Positions 17,960-27,382 are shown, counted from the stretch's first letter. The stretch: 64,000 bases of DNA from Mesorhizobium muleiense (GCF_900099905.1 NZ_FNEE01000025.1:19758-83757); one strand, 5' to 3'. The notes: generated by a model from the letters alone, not told the origin. Numbers and translations are program-made.

Positions 17960-18536
17960 GCGGCAATCGAACACGCGCGGGCAAAGGGTCCGACGGTGCG
18001 GGTAGCGTATGCCCCGACCGGAACGAAGCCGAGCCGAGTTGCGCCGTAATCTCGGACGGCTTCACCTGTTGCGTGAACAAATCCGTGAGATCGTTGGGCC
18101 AGTGAGGAAATCGATCTTCTTTATGGAAGGCATTTAAGCAACGGATGCATTCCCATGCACATCGCCGTTCTGTTTAGCAGCTGCCGTTGACCGGCGGGCC
18201 AGCCCCTTTGGCGTTCTGGTGTCTGACAGTCGAGCGTCAGGCCGGACCATGAGATACATCGATAAGGGCTGGACAAGGATGGGAGGGATGACGTGCTTGC
18301 GACGGAGGAAACAGTCAAGCAGCTGGGGCGAGAAGGCCAGTTCTTGCGGATTTCAACTTTGCGTGACGACCGCTCATCGGAGTCAAGGTAACACACGCCG
18401 GCAGCGGGTGTCCGGGCGGTTTCCAGCCGCACAATGCGAGACCGCTGGCGCGAACAAAGCTCGGCTGTACTCGGCACGCTAAGAGAGCCTGCCAAGCCGT
18501 CGGAGCCCGGCCTTCCGGTGCGACGCAAGCCGCAGA
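17960..18536. other. Gap without recognised gene
   Basis: About 580 bases between the HEPN gene and the end of queE. Frames on both strands are short or of random composition. One GTG-initiated frame at about 18293 (LATEETVKQLGREGQF) is somewhat protein-like but unrecognised. Confidence 0.35.
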
Positions 18537-19262
18537 CTAGACCGCCCTCTTGTTACCCCAAAGCAGAACGTGCAGCTGCGGCAACACGCGGGCTTCGAAC
18601 CACCTGTCGCTGGTCACCCTTTCGACAAGCCATTCCATTCGCATCATTATTCCGTCCAAGTCGACAGAGGTGTCTTCACTGCCAGGGTGCGGCGGCGTGT
18701 GATTGCCGGGTTGCAGATAGATCGGAAGGTGCGGATATCGCGCCGCGACTTCTTTGGCGTAGGCATAGTCACTCTCGTCGAAAACGACGAGCTTGAGCAC
18801 GATTTGCGGCTTCTCTTGCGCCGCTTCGAGGCACGCCTCAAACGCAGCCCAACGGGTCGTCATTTCGCTGGACGGCGGCTTTGGGCTAAGGGTCAGCACG
18901 TCAAGATCCGCAAACCACTCCCTCACCACGGAACCCTGCGTTTCCAGTGCAAAACGATAGCCCTCGCGATGGCCTCGTTCTATGAGGGGACCGAACGGCT
19001 GAATGGCCGGGTTGCCGCCTGACAAGGAGACCATAACCGGCCTGCCGCCGGAAAGCGCATGGACGGTTTGCCACACGGCATCGATCGGCATCGGTAGCCA
19101 TTCATGGCGATACTGATTGTCCACCGCGTGAAGGCTGTCGCACCATGAACAGCGATAATCACATCCGCCGGTTCTGATGAACACCGTCGGCAAGCCGATG
19201 AGCACGCCCTCGCCCTGGATCGTCGGCCCGAATATCTCGCTCACACGGATTACGGGATGCAT
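18537..19262 (-). CDS. queE: 7-carboxy-7-deazaguanine synthase
   Basis: Radical-SAM enzyme that converts 6-carboxytetrahydropterin to 7-carboxy-7-deazaguanine on the way to preQ0 and queuosine. 241 residues. The QueE cluster motif is C-x3-C-x2-C (GGCDYRCSWCDSLH) near residue 37, and SLSGGNPAIQPFG is the SAM-binding region. EIFGPTIQGEGVLIGLPTVF at the N-terminus is typical. The start at 19262 is chosen; an in-frame ATG at 19289 would overlap queD more. It is the third gene of queC-queD-queE. Confidence 0.92.
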   Translation of the reverse strand: MHPVIRVSEIFGPTIQGEGVLIGLPTVFIRTGGCDYRCSWCDSLHAVDNQYRHEWLPMPIDAVWQTVHALSGGRPVMVSLSGGNPAIQPFGPLIERGHREGYRFALETQGSVVREWFADLDVLTLSPKPPSSEMTTRWAAFEACLEAAQEKPQIVLKLVVFDESDYAYAKEVAARYPHLPIYLQPGNHTPPHPGSEDTSVDLDGIMMRMEWLVERVTSDRWFEARVLPQLHVLLWGNKRAV

Positions 19263-19267
19263 GTCGG

Positions 19268-19624
19268 TCACGGACGGTATTCCGCCCAAGTTTTCGGTGT
19301 TTCGCTAACGCGCACGGCCGCGGTCTGCGGCAGACGTGCCTTGCACCATTCATAGAAATGTCTGGCCAGGCATTCCGCCGTGACCTTCTCATGTCCCAGC
19401 ACGTCGTTGAGGTGCCGATGGTCGAAGCTCTCGTCAATGTAGCGTTTGAGCGGCGCCAGATCGTGATAGTCGCGCACGAAGCCGTGGGCGTCCAGTTCCT
19501 TGGCCGACAGCTCCACTACGACGACATAGTTATGCCCGTGCAGGCGCGCACATTGATGGTTGGGAGGCAAGGAGGTGAGCTGATGCGAGGCCGAGAAGTG
19601 GAATTCCTTGCTGATGTGGAACAT
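19268..19624 (-). CDS. queD: 6-carboxytetrahydropterin synthase
   Basis: Converts 7,8-dihydroneopterin triphosphate to 6-carboxytetrahydropterin, the second step to preQ0. 118 residues, the normal length. Zinc ligands are the histidines in FSASHQL and in RLHGHNYVVVVEL; ESFDHRHLNDVL carries the catalytic histidine. Its ATG shares one base with the queC stop codon, so the two are translationally coupled. Confidence 0.94.
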   Translation of the reverse strand: MFHISKEFHFSASHQLTSLPPNHQCARLHGHNYVVVVELSAKELDAHGFVRDYHDLAPLKRYIDESFDHRHLNDVLGHEKVTAECLARHFYEWCKARLPQTAAVRVSETPKTWAEYRP

Positions 19625-20322
19625 TACGCGCGCCTCCTGCGCAGCGCCTCGAGCCAGAAATCGGCGTCCTCGTAGTCGGTGGGATCAGCGTGCCCGGCGA
19701 GATGGAACGCTTCGCGCCGCTCGACGCAGGTCCCGCATCGTCCGCAGTGACGCACGCCGCCCTTGTAACAGGACCAGGTCTCGGCAAACGGGGTGCCGTA
19801 TCTTGCGCCATCCGCAACAATGTCAGCTTTTCCGAGATTCACATACGGTGCATAGAGGCGTATCTGCGCATAGCCGTCGAGCGCGCGGTCTTGCATTGTC
19901 TGGAAAGCTTCAATGAAGGCCGGACGGCAATCGGGATAGATGAAGTGGTCCCCACCATGCATGGCCGCCGCCACCGCTTCGGCGTTGTGGGCGGCGGCGA
20001 GACCGAAGGCGATTGCCAACATGATGGCATTGCGGTTCGGCACCACCGTAATCTTCATCGTGTCTTCGGCGTAGTGGCCGTCCGGCACGTCGACACTGTC
20101 GGTCAGCGCTGAGCCGGAAAGGCCACGGCCGATTTCGCCGATGTCGATGATCTGGTGCGGGACCTTCAGTCGCTGCGCGCAAAGAGCGGCGAAGCCCAAT
20201 TCCTTCCTGTGCCGTTGGCCATAGTCGAAAGATAGAAGGCCGGTGAGTTCGTGCTCCGCTGCCACCATGTGAGCAAGGGAAACGGAGTCCAATCCGCCAG
20301 AGCAGACGGCGAGAGTCTTCAT
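19624..20322 (-). CDS. queC: 7-cyano-7-deazaguanine (preQ0) synthase
   Basis: ATP-dependent enzyme that makes preQ0 from 7-carboxy-7-deazaguanine and ammonia. 232 residues. The PP-loop AVCSGGLDSVSLAHM is at the N-terminus and the zinc-binding cysteines are in the C-terminal ETWSCYKGGVRHCGRCGTC. Two adjacent ATG codons (20325 and 20322) have AAGGA upstream. It is first in queC-queD-queE; no queF or tgt is present here. Queuosine synthesis is a core pathway, and work on Sinorhizobium has linked it to symbiosis (recollection). Confidence 0.93.
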   Translation of the reverse strand: MKTLAVCSGGLDSVSLAHMVAAEHELTGLLSFDYGQRHRKELGFAALCAQRLKVPHQIIDIGEIGRGLSGSALTDSVDVPDGHYAEDTMKITVVPNRNAIMLAIAFGLAAAHNAEAVAAAMHGGDHFIYPDCRPAFIEAFQTMQDRALDGYAQIRLYAPYVNLGKADIVADGARYGTPFAETWSCYKGGVRHCGRCGTCVERREAFHLAGHADPTDYEDADFWLEALRRRRA

Positions 20323-20402
20323 CATTGGTATCCTTGTTTTGACCGGGTAAGGCTGCGACCGGAGATTTCTCTGCGCCCCCACTACTCCAGCGACTCAATT
20401 TT

Positions 20403-21240
20403 GTGAACCGGGAGAATTTCCGCACAGCCCGATTGGAGCGAGCATGGGTCGCAAGGAGCGATCTTGCCGGTGATCTCGAAAACCTGATCTCCTCCGGCAC
20501 GCAGGCCAAGGACCCGATCCGCCTCTCGACCGAATCCGCCAAAGCTGACCGCGCGCATTTCCTCAACTTGTTGCGGGAAAACGAATACGCCCGCACCAAT
20601 GCCGCAGCGGAACTCGACCGTGCCAAGCGACTGCTTTCGGCTTCTGCAGCGCCCGCGAAAACTGTTGAAGAAAAGACTTTCGCCCTCCACAACATTGAGC
20701 TCCAGGGCGAGATCCTGGCCCGGCGAAAAATCGCCGAATGAAACCAGCAACTCTTCGACATCAACCTGCGCCTCAAGGAGCTCACGGCCACTTTGCATGA
20801 GCTCGAGAACGAGCGGGATCTGACTCATATTCGAGCCCCAGTACTCTTGAGCAATTCTCAGGCCTCACTTCCGGCAGCTACGTACAGGCCGGGCAAAACG
20901 TCGGTTGGGTTTCGCCGGTACCGAACTGGTGGTGGAAATCTACGTTCCCCCCAAAGACATCGCTTTTGTGCACCCGGGCCAGTCGGTGCATATCCAAATC
21001 GATGCCTACAAACTACAATCAATGGGGTGTCACTGACGCCAAGGTGCTCAACGTGGCGCAGGACTCCATTCTCCACGGCGGGAGCCCTTCTTCAAGGTCC
21101 CCCTTGCGCTGTCTCGCAACCAACTCGTCCTTAAGAACGGGGGCATCGCTCACCTGAAGAAAGGCATTACCGTTTGGGCACGCTTTCTCGTTGCAGGCCG
21201 CACTTTGCTGCAACTCCTCTATGATAAAGTCGACGATTAG
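20403..21240 (+). pseudogene. Relic of a HlyD-type membrane fusion protein
   Basis: Pieces in different frames align to the family in order: the helical hairpin (AELDRAKRLLSASAAPAKTV, then HNIELQGEILARRKIAE and LRLKELTATLHELENERDL), then RAPVLL, then the beta-barrel part LVVEIYVPPKDIAFVHPGQ with VHIQIDAYKLQSMG, then PLALSRNQLVLKNGGIAHLK. At least three stops or frameshifts break it. HlyD-type proteins link an inner-membrane ABC exporter to the outer membrane. Together with the C39 relic downstream this was a peptide or bacteriocin exporter. Confidence 0.75.
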
Positions 21241-21298
21241 CTCAATCCGCTCTACGCGGGCGACTAATCTTCAATTTCCAGACAGTCAGCGAGCCGCC

Positions 21299-21600
21299 AT
21301 GTCAAGCAAGGTCAGCAAGTTTAAGCAGCGCGATATCACCGATTGCGGGGCGACCAGTCTTGCTTGTGTCGCTGCCTTCTATGGCCACAAGCTGCTTTTG
21401 TCGCGCATTCGCCAGCATGCCTCGACCGACCACTCTGGCACCACTGTGCTCGGTCTCTTGGAAGCTGAAGAAGGCTTGGTTTCTTAGCCAAGGGCGTGAG
21501 GGGTGGCTTCGACCGCCTCGACAAAATCCCCAAGCCCGCTATCGCGCACGTCGTCATCAAATTTGCGTTTGGACTTGGCGTCATACAGTGCCGCTGGATA
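21299..21600 (+). pseudogene. Relic of a C39-peptidase ABC exporter (N-terminus only)
   Basis: MSSKVSKFKQRDITDCGATS leads into LACVAAFYGHKLLLSRIRQ, the catalytic-cysteine region of C39 peptidases that cut double-glycine leaders. After a stop near 21487 the match continues in another frame (FLAKGVRGGFDRLDKIPKP, then AIAHVVIKF, the catalytic-histidine region). The membrane and ATPase domains are gone. This is the peptidase end of a bacteriocin-type exporter beside the HlyD relic. Confidence 0.8.
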
Positions 21601-21815
21601 GAGCCCGCCGCCCTGATCTCCGGCGGGTCTAATCAGAGCCCCCAGCTCCGCTGATGAGCCAGGCGCGGGTGCCTCGGGGCTTCCTAGCCTGCACAGCCTT
21701 CATGGGACATGGTCAGGATACCTGTTAGATGAACTCCGATTAGTCTGGACATTCTGCGCGTTCGGATACGCGGCAACGTGAACTTTCCACCCTGCACGCA
21801 TCCCGACTCGCCCCC

Positions 21816-22589
21816 TCAGTCACCGGTATGTTTCGTGATCCACTCGCGATAATACGACACGCGCGTATACACACCGTATGTCCTTCCGCAACCGGCCCCA
21901 CTCGAGACAATTCCAACCAAGATAGGGTTTTTGCCATGGGCTTTGGTCAGAGGACCTCCACTGTCCCCTTGGCAAGGATCGGTCCCGCCGCTTTCGGTTC
22001 CGGCGCACATCATCCCAGGAAAGATCTCCTCCCCATATTTGCGGCTGCACGTTTTGTTGTCGACGTATGGGACCTTGCCCTCTCGGAGCTCTTCTGATTC
22101 CTCTCCACCATGTCGTGTAACTCCCTTACCCGTCACGGTAAGGAGCTCGCCATTAGGAATGTCCATCCGGGGGGTAGCAAGGGGAATGGCCACTGCGGGT
22201 AGCGTACTGCGCACCCGCACGAGCGCCAGATCATGTTTGAATGTCTTCGCGACATATTCTTCGTGAACAATAAAGTCCGTTACATCTAACGAAACGCCAT
22301 TCTTCACAAAGGCCTCGACCTTGGTTGCACCCGCTAAACAGTGTGCCGCTGTGAGGATCCATTGGTCTCCGATCACCACTCCACCGCATAGATAAGATTT
22401 ATCCTCTCTGACAATTTTATCCTCTGTGACAATATTGAGTTCGACGTACCAAGGATGCTCTTTAGACGTGGTCCGCTTGCCGCGGACGATATCGAGCCCG
22501 CCTTGTACAGAAGTTTGAGCATGGGCGTGTTTTCCACCAAAAAGGGCTGCGAGCGCGCAGAGGGCATGACGACGGGTGATGGGGGGCAT
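21816..22589 (-). CDS. Secreted trypsin-like serine protease (S1 family)
   Basis: 257 residues. The catalytic triad is visible: His in ILTAAHCLAGA, Asp in FKHDLALVRVRS, Ser in PCQGDSGGPLTKA. Paired cysteines around these fit S1 disulfides. The N-terminus (ITRRHALCALAALFGGKHAH) looks like a signal peptide, with two arginines before the hydrophobic part, so Sec or Tat export is possible. GAGGAAA 6 bases upstream decides the start at 22589 over the longer frame from 22811. It stands alone between relics. Chymotrypsin-fold proteases of this animal-like kind are uncommon in rhizobia; the target is unknown. Confidence 0.88.
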   Translation of the reverse strand: MPPITRRHALCALAALFGGKHAHAQTSVQGGLDIVRGKRTTSKEHPWYVELNIVTEDKIVREDKSYLCGGVVIGDQWILTAAHCLAGATKVEAFVKNGVSLDVTDFIVHEEYVAKTFKHDLALVRVRSTLPAVAIPLATPRMDIPNGELLTVTGKGVTRHGGEESEELREGKVPYVDNKTCSRKYGEEIFPGMMCAGTESGGTDPCQGDSGGPLTKAHGKNPILVGIVSSGAGCGRTYGVYTRVSYYREWITKHTGD

Positions 22590-22839
22590 CGGTTTCCTCG
22601 TACTATTTGCATTACATCGTGCGGCCGTGTGCCGTTGGCGCGCCACCCTGCCTGCCCACCCATTAGCTGGCAACCCTCGTCTCGGATGTGATTCAGAATG
22701 CCGCAGGCAAACATGCTTTGTCCTCGATAGGACGCTCTGGTTGCCGTGGGCGGACGACTTCTTCGGAAAGCGCGACGACGGCACGGGGTCCGTTATAGGC
22801 AGGCTCTCCATGCTGATGCAGCTCGAGACCCTCAGGGTT

Positions 22840-23100
22840 ACTCGCCGCGCCGATGGCTCTCATGGCCAAGGCCGACGGCTCACGAAAATATGTCGGGGCC
22901 GCGGTGATCGGTCTGAACCGCGCCATGAAGGAACGGCTCTACGAGCGCGTCGCCGGATGCCCGGCCGGGCGCGCAAAGGAATTCCGATCAAGAAGCCGAA
23001 CGCGCAGTGGATCAAGCCCGGCCTGGTCGGCCACATCAGCTTCCTGAAAGGCGAGGGCGGGCTGCGCCATGCCACTCTGACCGATGTTCGAGAGGACTAG
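22840..23100 (+). pseudogene. Relic of an ATP-dependent DNA ligase C-terminus
   Basis: KYVGAAVIGLNRAMKERLYE is followed after a frameshift near 22965 by IPIKKPNAQWIKPGLVGHIS and FLKGEGGLRHATLTDVRED. The second part matches the OB-fold end of LigD/LigC-type ligases (K-x-x-W-x-KP, then LRHATL-x-D). The catalytic adenylation domain is missing. It is a truncated, frameshifted remnant. Confidence 0.65.
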
Positions 23101-23432
23101 TCGGCCCCGCAGATCGGTTCACCGGAAGGCATCCGAGCTGGCGCTCGGCGTTTTTTTAGCGCTTTGGCTGTTCGGGGTCGTCTGAGACAAACGACCCCGA
23201 TGACCACGTCCATAACAGCTTCCAAGAGCGGCTTGCTGTCTTCGTCGCGGGCTTCAACGGTAAGGCGGCGGCAAATGACGGTGGGGGTGACTTCCCGCGC
23301 ATAGTCTGTCAGCGCGGCGAAAGCCTCGAGCCTGACGGAATCCATGCCGCCGGCTAACCATGTCCCTTCAGTGTCGGAAAAGAGCCGATCATTGTTGCGT
23401 ACGTCAAAATAATTAAGGGAAAGGGCGGCCAT
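23097..23432 (-). CDS. DUF6894-type small protein
   Basis: 111 residues. The N-terminus reads YFDVRNNDRLFSDTEGTWLA with ARE further on and RRLTVEARDEDSKPLLEAVM later, the pattern of small rhizobial proteins of the DUF6894 family, which have no known function. The basic C-terminal tail (residues 85-111) runs past the usual end and may result from a frameshift. It overlaps the end of the ligase relic on the other strand. Confidence 0.55.
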   Translation of the reverse strand: MAALSLNYFDVRNNDRLFSDTEGTWLAGGMDSVRLEAFAALTDYAREVTPTVICRRLTVEARDEDSKPLLEAVMDVVIGVVCLRRPRTAKALKKRRAPARMPSGEPICGAD

Positions 23433-23476
23433 GTGATCTCCTATGGGCTCACTGCTGTCGAGGGTCCCTACAGCCT

Positions 23477-24270
23477 TCAGCGGAGTGGACTGCTACCGAT
23501 AAGCCTTTCGTACTCGGCTTCCGGTGGGCCATAGCTGCCATCGGCCAGTTTGATCAGTCCTTCCCAATCACGGATGACGATCTTGCCGCACGTGGCGCGG
23601 ATCAAGCCATTGCCTTCCAGGACCTCGATGGCGACGGTTACGCCCGGCCGCCTCACGCCGAGCATGATCGACAGGAATTCGCGCGTGAGTTTCAGCTCGG
23701 GGCCAGCGCGATCCTCACACAACAGCAGCCATCGGACGAGACGGCTTTCGAGCCCCTGGCGGGCGTTCGCGTGAGAGCGGTGTAGCTGGTCTGCACCATC
23801 AGGCATTGCACGAAGCGCAGAAGAAACAGCCGCAGGGTGGGACTTTGCTCGAGTGCCTCATGAAAGGGGGCTATCGGAATGCGCATCGCCTCTCCGGCGA
23901 GCTGGACGACGCAATCATGCGGCGCCAGATTGTCGCCGAGGACGACAACCGTTCCTGTCATGCCTTTGTGGCCCAGAATGCCGGCTTCGGCATCCCGGCC
24001 GGGCGCCATTTTGGCGATGATAGAGCCGAAGCCCTCCTCTATGAAGTACACGAAGTTGATCGGCCTGCCTTGCTGTTCAAGGCGATCGCTCAGTGCCAGT
24101 TCGACGTGCTCCAGATCCGGCGAGAGCAGGGACCCATCCTGCTGGTCGAGCAGGCCAAGAAGTCTGTTTCTGTATGGGGAATTTGCGGAGTGCGGCACTG
24201 CAACCGTCGCGGCAGGAATGTCATCGGGACTGAAATGGGCGAGGGCTGCAGTATCGCGGTCGGCGACCAA
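23477..24270 (-). pseudogene. Crp/Fnr-family regulator split by a frameshift
   Basis: The 5' part encodes a cyclic-nucleotide-binding-type domain (PINFVYFIEEGFGSIIAKMA, then GILGHKGMTGTVVVLGDN). The 3' part encodes the helix-turn-helix half (NARQGLESRLVRWLLLCEDR, then LTREFLSIMLGVRRPGVTVA). They lie in different frames; comparison with the family (TAL-ANAR) suggests two extra bases near 23771-23774. No FNR-type cysteine cluster is apparent. The gene is probably inactive unless the shift is a sequencing error. Confidence 0.75.
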
Positions 24271-24371
24271 GCACCGGCCTAGTGTTTACGCCTGACACAA
24301 GAGTCCGGCCCCCACAACCGTTTCGGAATGAGCAGCAGCGCTGCCGCTGCTCCTCCAATCACACAACGGAT

Positions 24372-25406
24372 TCACGATGCGGCAACTCGAGCCATGATTT
24401 CGGATCGAATGGTCGATGCGGTGTATAGCGAGGCATCCAGCGGCAAATCCCCAAATGCCAGTTGACACAGAAGATAATTAGCACCTGCCTCTTCCAGCTG
24501 ATCAAGGAGAGCTTTTCGGACAGAAGCTGCCGTTCCCACGACGCACAATTCACTTTCAATTGCTGCATCGAAGTTCAAAGGCAAGTTTGGTGGAGTGGGA
24601 ATGGCATTTAGTTCGTATAGAAATTTGAAGCTCTTGAGCCATCGTTCATAGGCAGGTGCTGCGAGCAAATACGCATCTGTTTCAGAACGCCCTATCACCA
24701 CCATTCGGAGCAATCCAAGAAATGGCGCTTGGTGGCCAATGTCAGCATCGTGAATTCGGGCGGCGCGGAACGCGTCGGTAACGCTGCGAACAGAAGTGGA
24801 AGGTCCGACGCAGGCGATGTTTGCCCCATTCGCGGCGGCCCAGCTAGCCGGCTCGGGTCGATTGGTGGCGATCCATGTCGGCGGCTGGGGATATTGGTGA
24901 GGTCTCAACGTCAGCGGAACGTCTTTCAACTCAAAGTGGCGGCCCTCATAAGAAAGCGTCCCGCCTTTCATCGCATTGATGAGAATCTCGCTGGCCTCCG
25001 TGTACTGTTCTGGTGCTGCTTCTACAGCAACCCCGAAGTATCCCAATTCAGTCGGAGCAGAGCCGCGCCCTATGCCGAGTTCAAGCCTGCCGCCGCTCAA
25101 CTGATCAAGCATGCAGATCTCCTCGAAGGCACGCAGCGGATGATAGAGCGCAAGTAGCATTACCATGGGACCAACACGAAGACTGCGGGTTCGCTGGGCG
25201 ACGCTCGCTAAGAACAAATTCGGTGATGGACCTCTGCCATGTGGCGTACAGTGGTGCTCTGCGAGATGATACGCATAAAAGCCATAGCCATCGCACGCTT
25301 CTGCTAGGCTCAGCCGATCTGCATATTGTTGGGCGATGTCATCGCCGTTTTCGTCCAGATGATCGAAGATGCCGAAGGTTAGGCCCGAAGCGAAAATTTT
25401 CGTCAA
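24372..25406 (-). CDS. LLM-class flavin-dependent oxidoreductase (luciferase-like)
   Basis: 344 residues with the bacterial luciferase-like TIM-barrel: FYAYHLAEHHCTPHGRGPSP near residue 46, RVGPMVMLLALYHPLRAFEE near 77, and LELGIGRGSAPTEL near 105. Such proteins use FMNH2 or F420-like cofactors; the substrate is unknown. It starts 27 bases after the hisC-like gene and is probably in its operon. It differs clearly from the second LLM protein in the window at 30460-31512. Confidence 0.85.
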   Translation of the reverse strand: MTKIFASGLTFGIFDHLDENGDDIAQQYADRLSLAEACDGYGFYAYHLAEHHCTPHGRGPSPNLFLASVAQRTRSLRVGPMVMLLALYHPLRAFEEICMLDQLSGGRLELGIGRGSAPTELGYFGVAVEAAPEQYTEASEILINAMKGGTLSYEGRHFELKDVPLTLRPHQYPQPPTWIATNRPEPASWAAANGANIACVGPSTSVRSVTDAFRAARIHDADIGHQAPFLGLLRMVVIGRSETDAYLLAAPAYERWLKSFKFLYELNAIPTPPNLPLNFDAAIESELCVVGTAASVRKALLDQLEEAGANYLLCQLAFGDLPLDASLYTASTIRSEIMARVAAS

Positions 25407-25433
25407 TTAATTATTCTCCAAATTACCTATGAT

Positions 25434-26630
25434 TTATCCACTATTGGAAACATCATAACTTATAACACATCGACACTTATTACTTAATACATTTCCAATG
25501 CAATGTGAATTGACTTCATGCTTGCGCACACCGCGATTCCTCTTAAAGTTCATACAGACGTGTTTGGCGGCAGCAAGGAATTTGTCCATCTGCTCTGTGC
25601 TACCAATGCTGACGCGAATGCAGTTCTTCAAATCTATGTCAGGAAAGCTGGCGATGAGGATCTTCTGCTCTTTCAACGCGGCTTGCCAGCATGAGCCCTC
25701 CTGTCCCGCCGGCACACGGGCCAGCAAAAAGTTTGCGTGGGAGGGTGTTACGGAAAAGCCAAGTTGCAACAGCGCCAGGGTCACTCGCTGTCGTTCATGC
25801 TTGATGTGCCTGTGGTTCTCTTCGTAGGCGTGGCGATGCGCAAGAATGCTTTTCCCGACCGCCTGCCCGATCACGTTCATGTTGAAGACATTCTGGATGT
25901 TGCGCAGCCTGCCAATGATTTCTGGGTGACCGAAACCGAAGCCGACTCGCACGCCAGCGGCAGCATAGCTCTTTGAAAAAGTCCTCAAGATCAAAAGATT
26001 CGGATGTCTATTGACGAGGCGCAGGGCATGGTCGGGTGCGAAGTCAACGTAGGCCTCATCCAAGACGATCAAGCGATCTGCTTGCTCCACAAGGCGTTCG
26101 ATTTCGGCCACCGGCACGAATGTTCCGGTCGGATTGTTCGGATTAGCCAACAGAATGAACTTCGCGTCTTTTGCGGGGCCGGACAGAAGTTTTTCTATCG
26201 GCAGGGGATGAGCTTCGCTCGATGCGATTTCGAGAAACTCGGCACCCTGTAACATGGCAAGTTTACGGTTGAACGAAAATCCGGGCGACAGCATCGCCAC
26301 TGTATCTCCTGGGGCGAGGAAAGCTCTGTAGATGAGTCCGAGCAGTTCCGACGAACCGTTGCCGGCAATCACCTGATCTTTGGAAAATCCGTAAGCGTCG
26401 GAGGCAGCTGCCCTTAAGCTGAGATTGTCGTCTTCCGGATAAAGATAATGGTGTTCGATCGCAGCAATTGCACTTTGCATTACGCTCTTCGGCAACGGAA
26501 ACGGGTTCTCGTTCGTATTTAGCTTAACGTAATTTGCATCCGTCGCTGGTCCGTTGGACGAGAGAGCATCTAATTTGCTGGCCACCGGCGAGAAGAGCGA
26601 AAGCACGGTCTTCAGTTTTGCATCGCACAT
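25434..26630 (-). CDS. hisC: Histidinol-phosphate aminotransferase family
   Basis: 398 residues; a fold-type I PLP aminotransferase. KLNTNENPFPLPKSV near residue 37, ANPNNPTG near 165, LIVLDEAYVDFA near 195 and the PLP-lysine region LRTFSKSYAAAGVRVGFGF near 220 all match HisC. The last 35 residues after the HVCMNFKRN stretch are not conserved and may be a run-on. HisC makes L-histidinol phosphate, but related enzymes use aromatic substrates. The LLM oxidoreductase downstream hints at a specialised role; an extra copy on an island is likely paralogous. Confidence 0.8.
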   Translation of the reverse strand: MCDAKLKTVLSLFSPVASKLDALSSNGPATDANYVKLNTNENPFPLPKSVMQSAIAAIEHHYLYPEDDNLSLRAAASDAYGFSKDQVIAGNGSSELLGLIYRAFLAPGDTVAMLSPGFSFNRKLAMLQGAEFLEIASSEAHPLPIEKLLSGPAKDAKFILLANPNNPTGTFVPVAEIERLVEQADRLIVLDEAYVDFAPDHALRLVNRHPNLLILRTFSKSYAAAGVRVGFGFGHPEIIGRLRNIQNVFNMNVIGQAVGKSILAHRHAYEENHRHIKHERQRVTLALLQLGFSVTPSHANFLLARVPAGQEGSCWQAALKEQKILIASFPDIDLKNCIRVSIGSTEQMDKFLAAAKHVCMNFKRNRGVRKHEVNSHCIGNVLSNKCRCVISYDVSNSG

Positions 26631-26837
26631 GTTCTTCTCCGTTTTTCAGTCCCGCAGGGCATGTGACATGAGGCAATCGTTGATCGTGACTTGATCGACG
26701 TTCGGCTATGTCAGCGCTGCCTTCCCACCTTGGTGGGATCGCCGACCACGGTTTGGATTTGACACCGGGAAGCTGTCGAGAACCTGATGACGACCCAACG
26801 TGTGGCCGACGGCCGATTCGGCGCAACAGACGGTGTT

Positions 26838-27045
26838 TCAACATCGCATCGTCGTCAAAGCCGCATGCAGGGCCAGCACGACAGCCCGCCTCCAGCGCCC
26901 GCAGAAATAGGTGGAAACCGAGGTCTTGCCGAACCTCAGTTGCTCTGCCACCTCGCCCACCGGACTGCCCTGTTTACGGGTCAGGCGCAGGATCGTCCGG
27001 GTATCTTTGACGCTCGTTCGTCTTGCTTGCTTCCGTCTTGGCATG
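26838..27045 (-). mobile_element. IS21-type transposase (IstA) N-terminal scrap
   Basis: MPRRKQARRTSVKDTRTILR is followed by LTRKQGSPVGEVAEQLRFGK and TSVSTYF, the N-terminal helix-turn-helix of IS21-family IstA. The integrase domain is absent and the frame decays after about 70 residues. This is a fragment only. The remainder of 26631-27380 shows no gene. Confidence 0.55.
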
Positions 27046-27382
27046 GGCTCTCTCGGTTCGCTGATGAGAGAGCCAAATACCGGCTCATCTGAGCATGAGA
27101 CGCGGGCCTGACGATATGGAGCGTCTCTGGTGGCGCGCGTAGCCAAGAGGGTTCGCCTCGCTGGCGGGGCATGCAAGACGGCGCACCTCCTTGGCTATCC
27201 TGTCCCATCGTCTCAACGACTTCGCAGAGGTTGATATTCTGCAGTGACTTTCGTCTCGCTGCTGCACGGCATTGACGCTGGGAGCCATGCTCGCGTGGCG
27301 CAATTGTGCTGAAGAACGGTGCCCACGGCAACGTTTCTTAACCCGCCCCAGGTCCTGGCGTTTGGCTAATTTCCGACATTCG

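Noticed and set aside
20323..20402. preQ1 riboswitch before queC
   Set aside because: The leader lacks the compact stem with the A-rich tail of preQ1-I or a recognisable preQ1-II or -III fold. Only a normal AAGGA ribosome-binding site is visible.
25410..26700. NifA/sigma-54 control of the hisC-LLM pair
   Set aside because: No TGT-N10-ACA or convincing GG-N10-GC element was found upstream of 26630; the best GC-N10-CC match near 26716 lacks the TT before GC.
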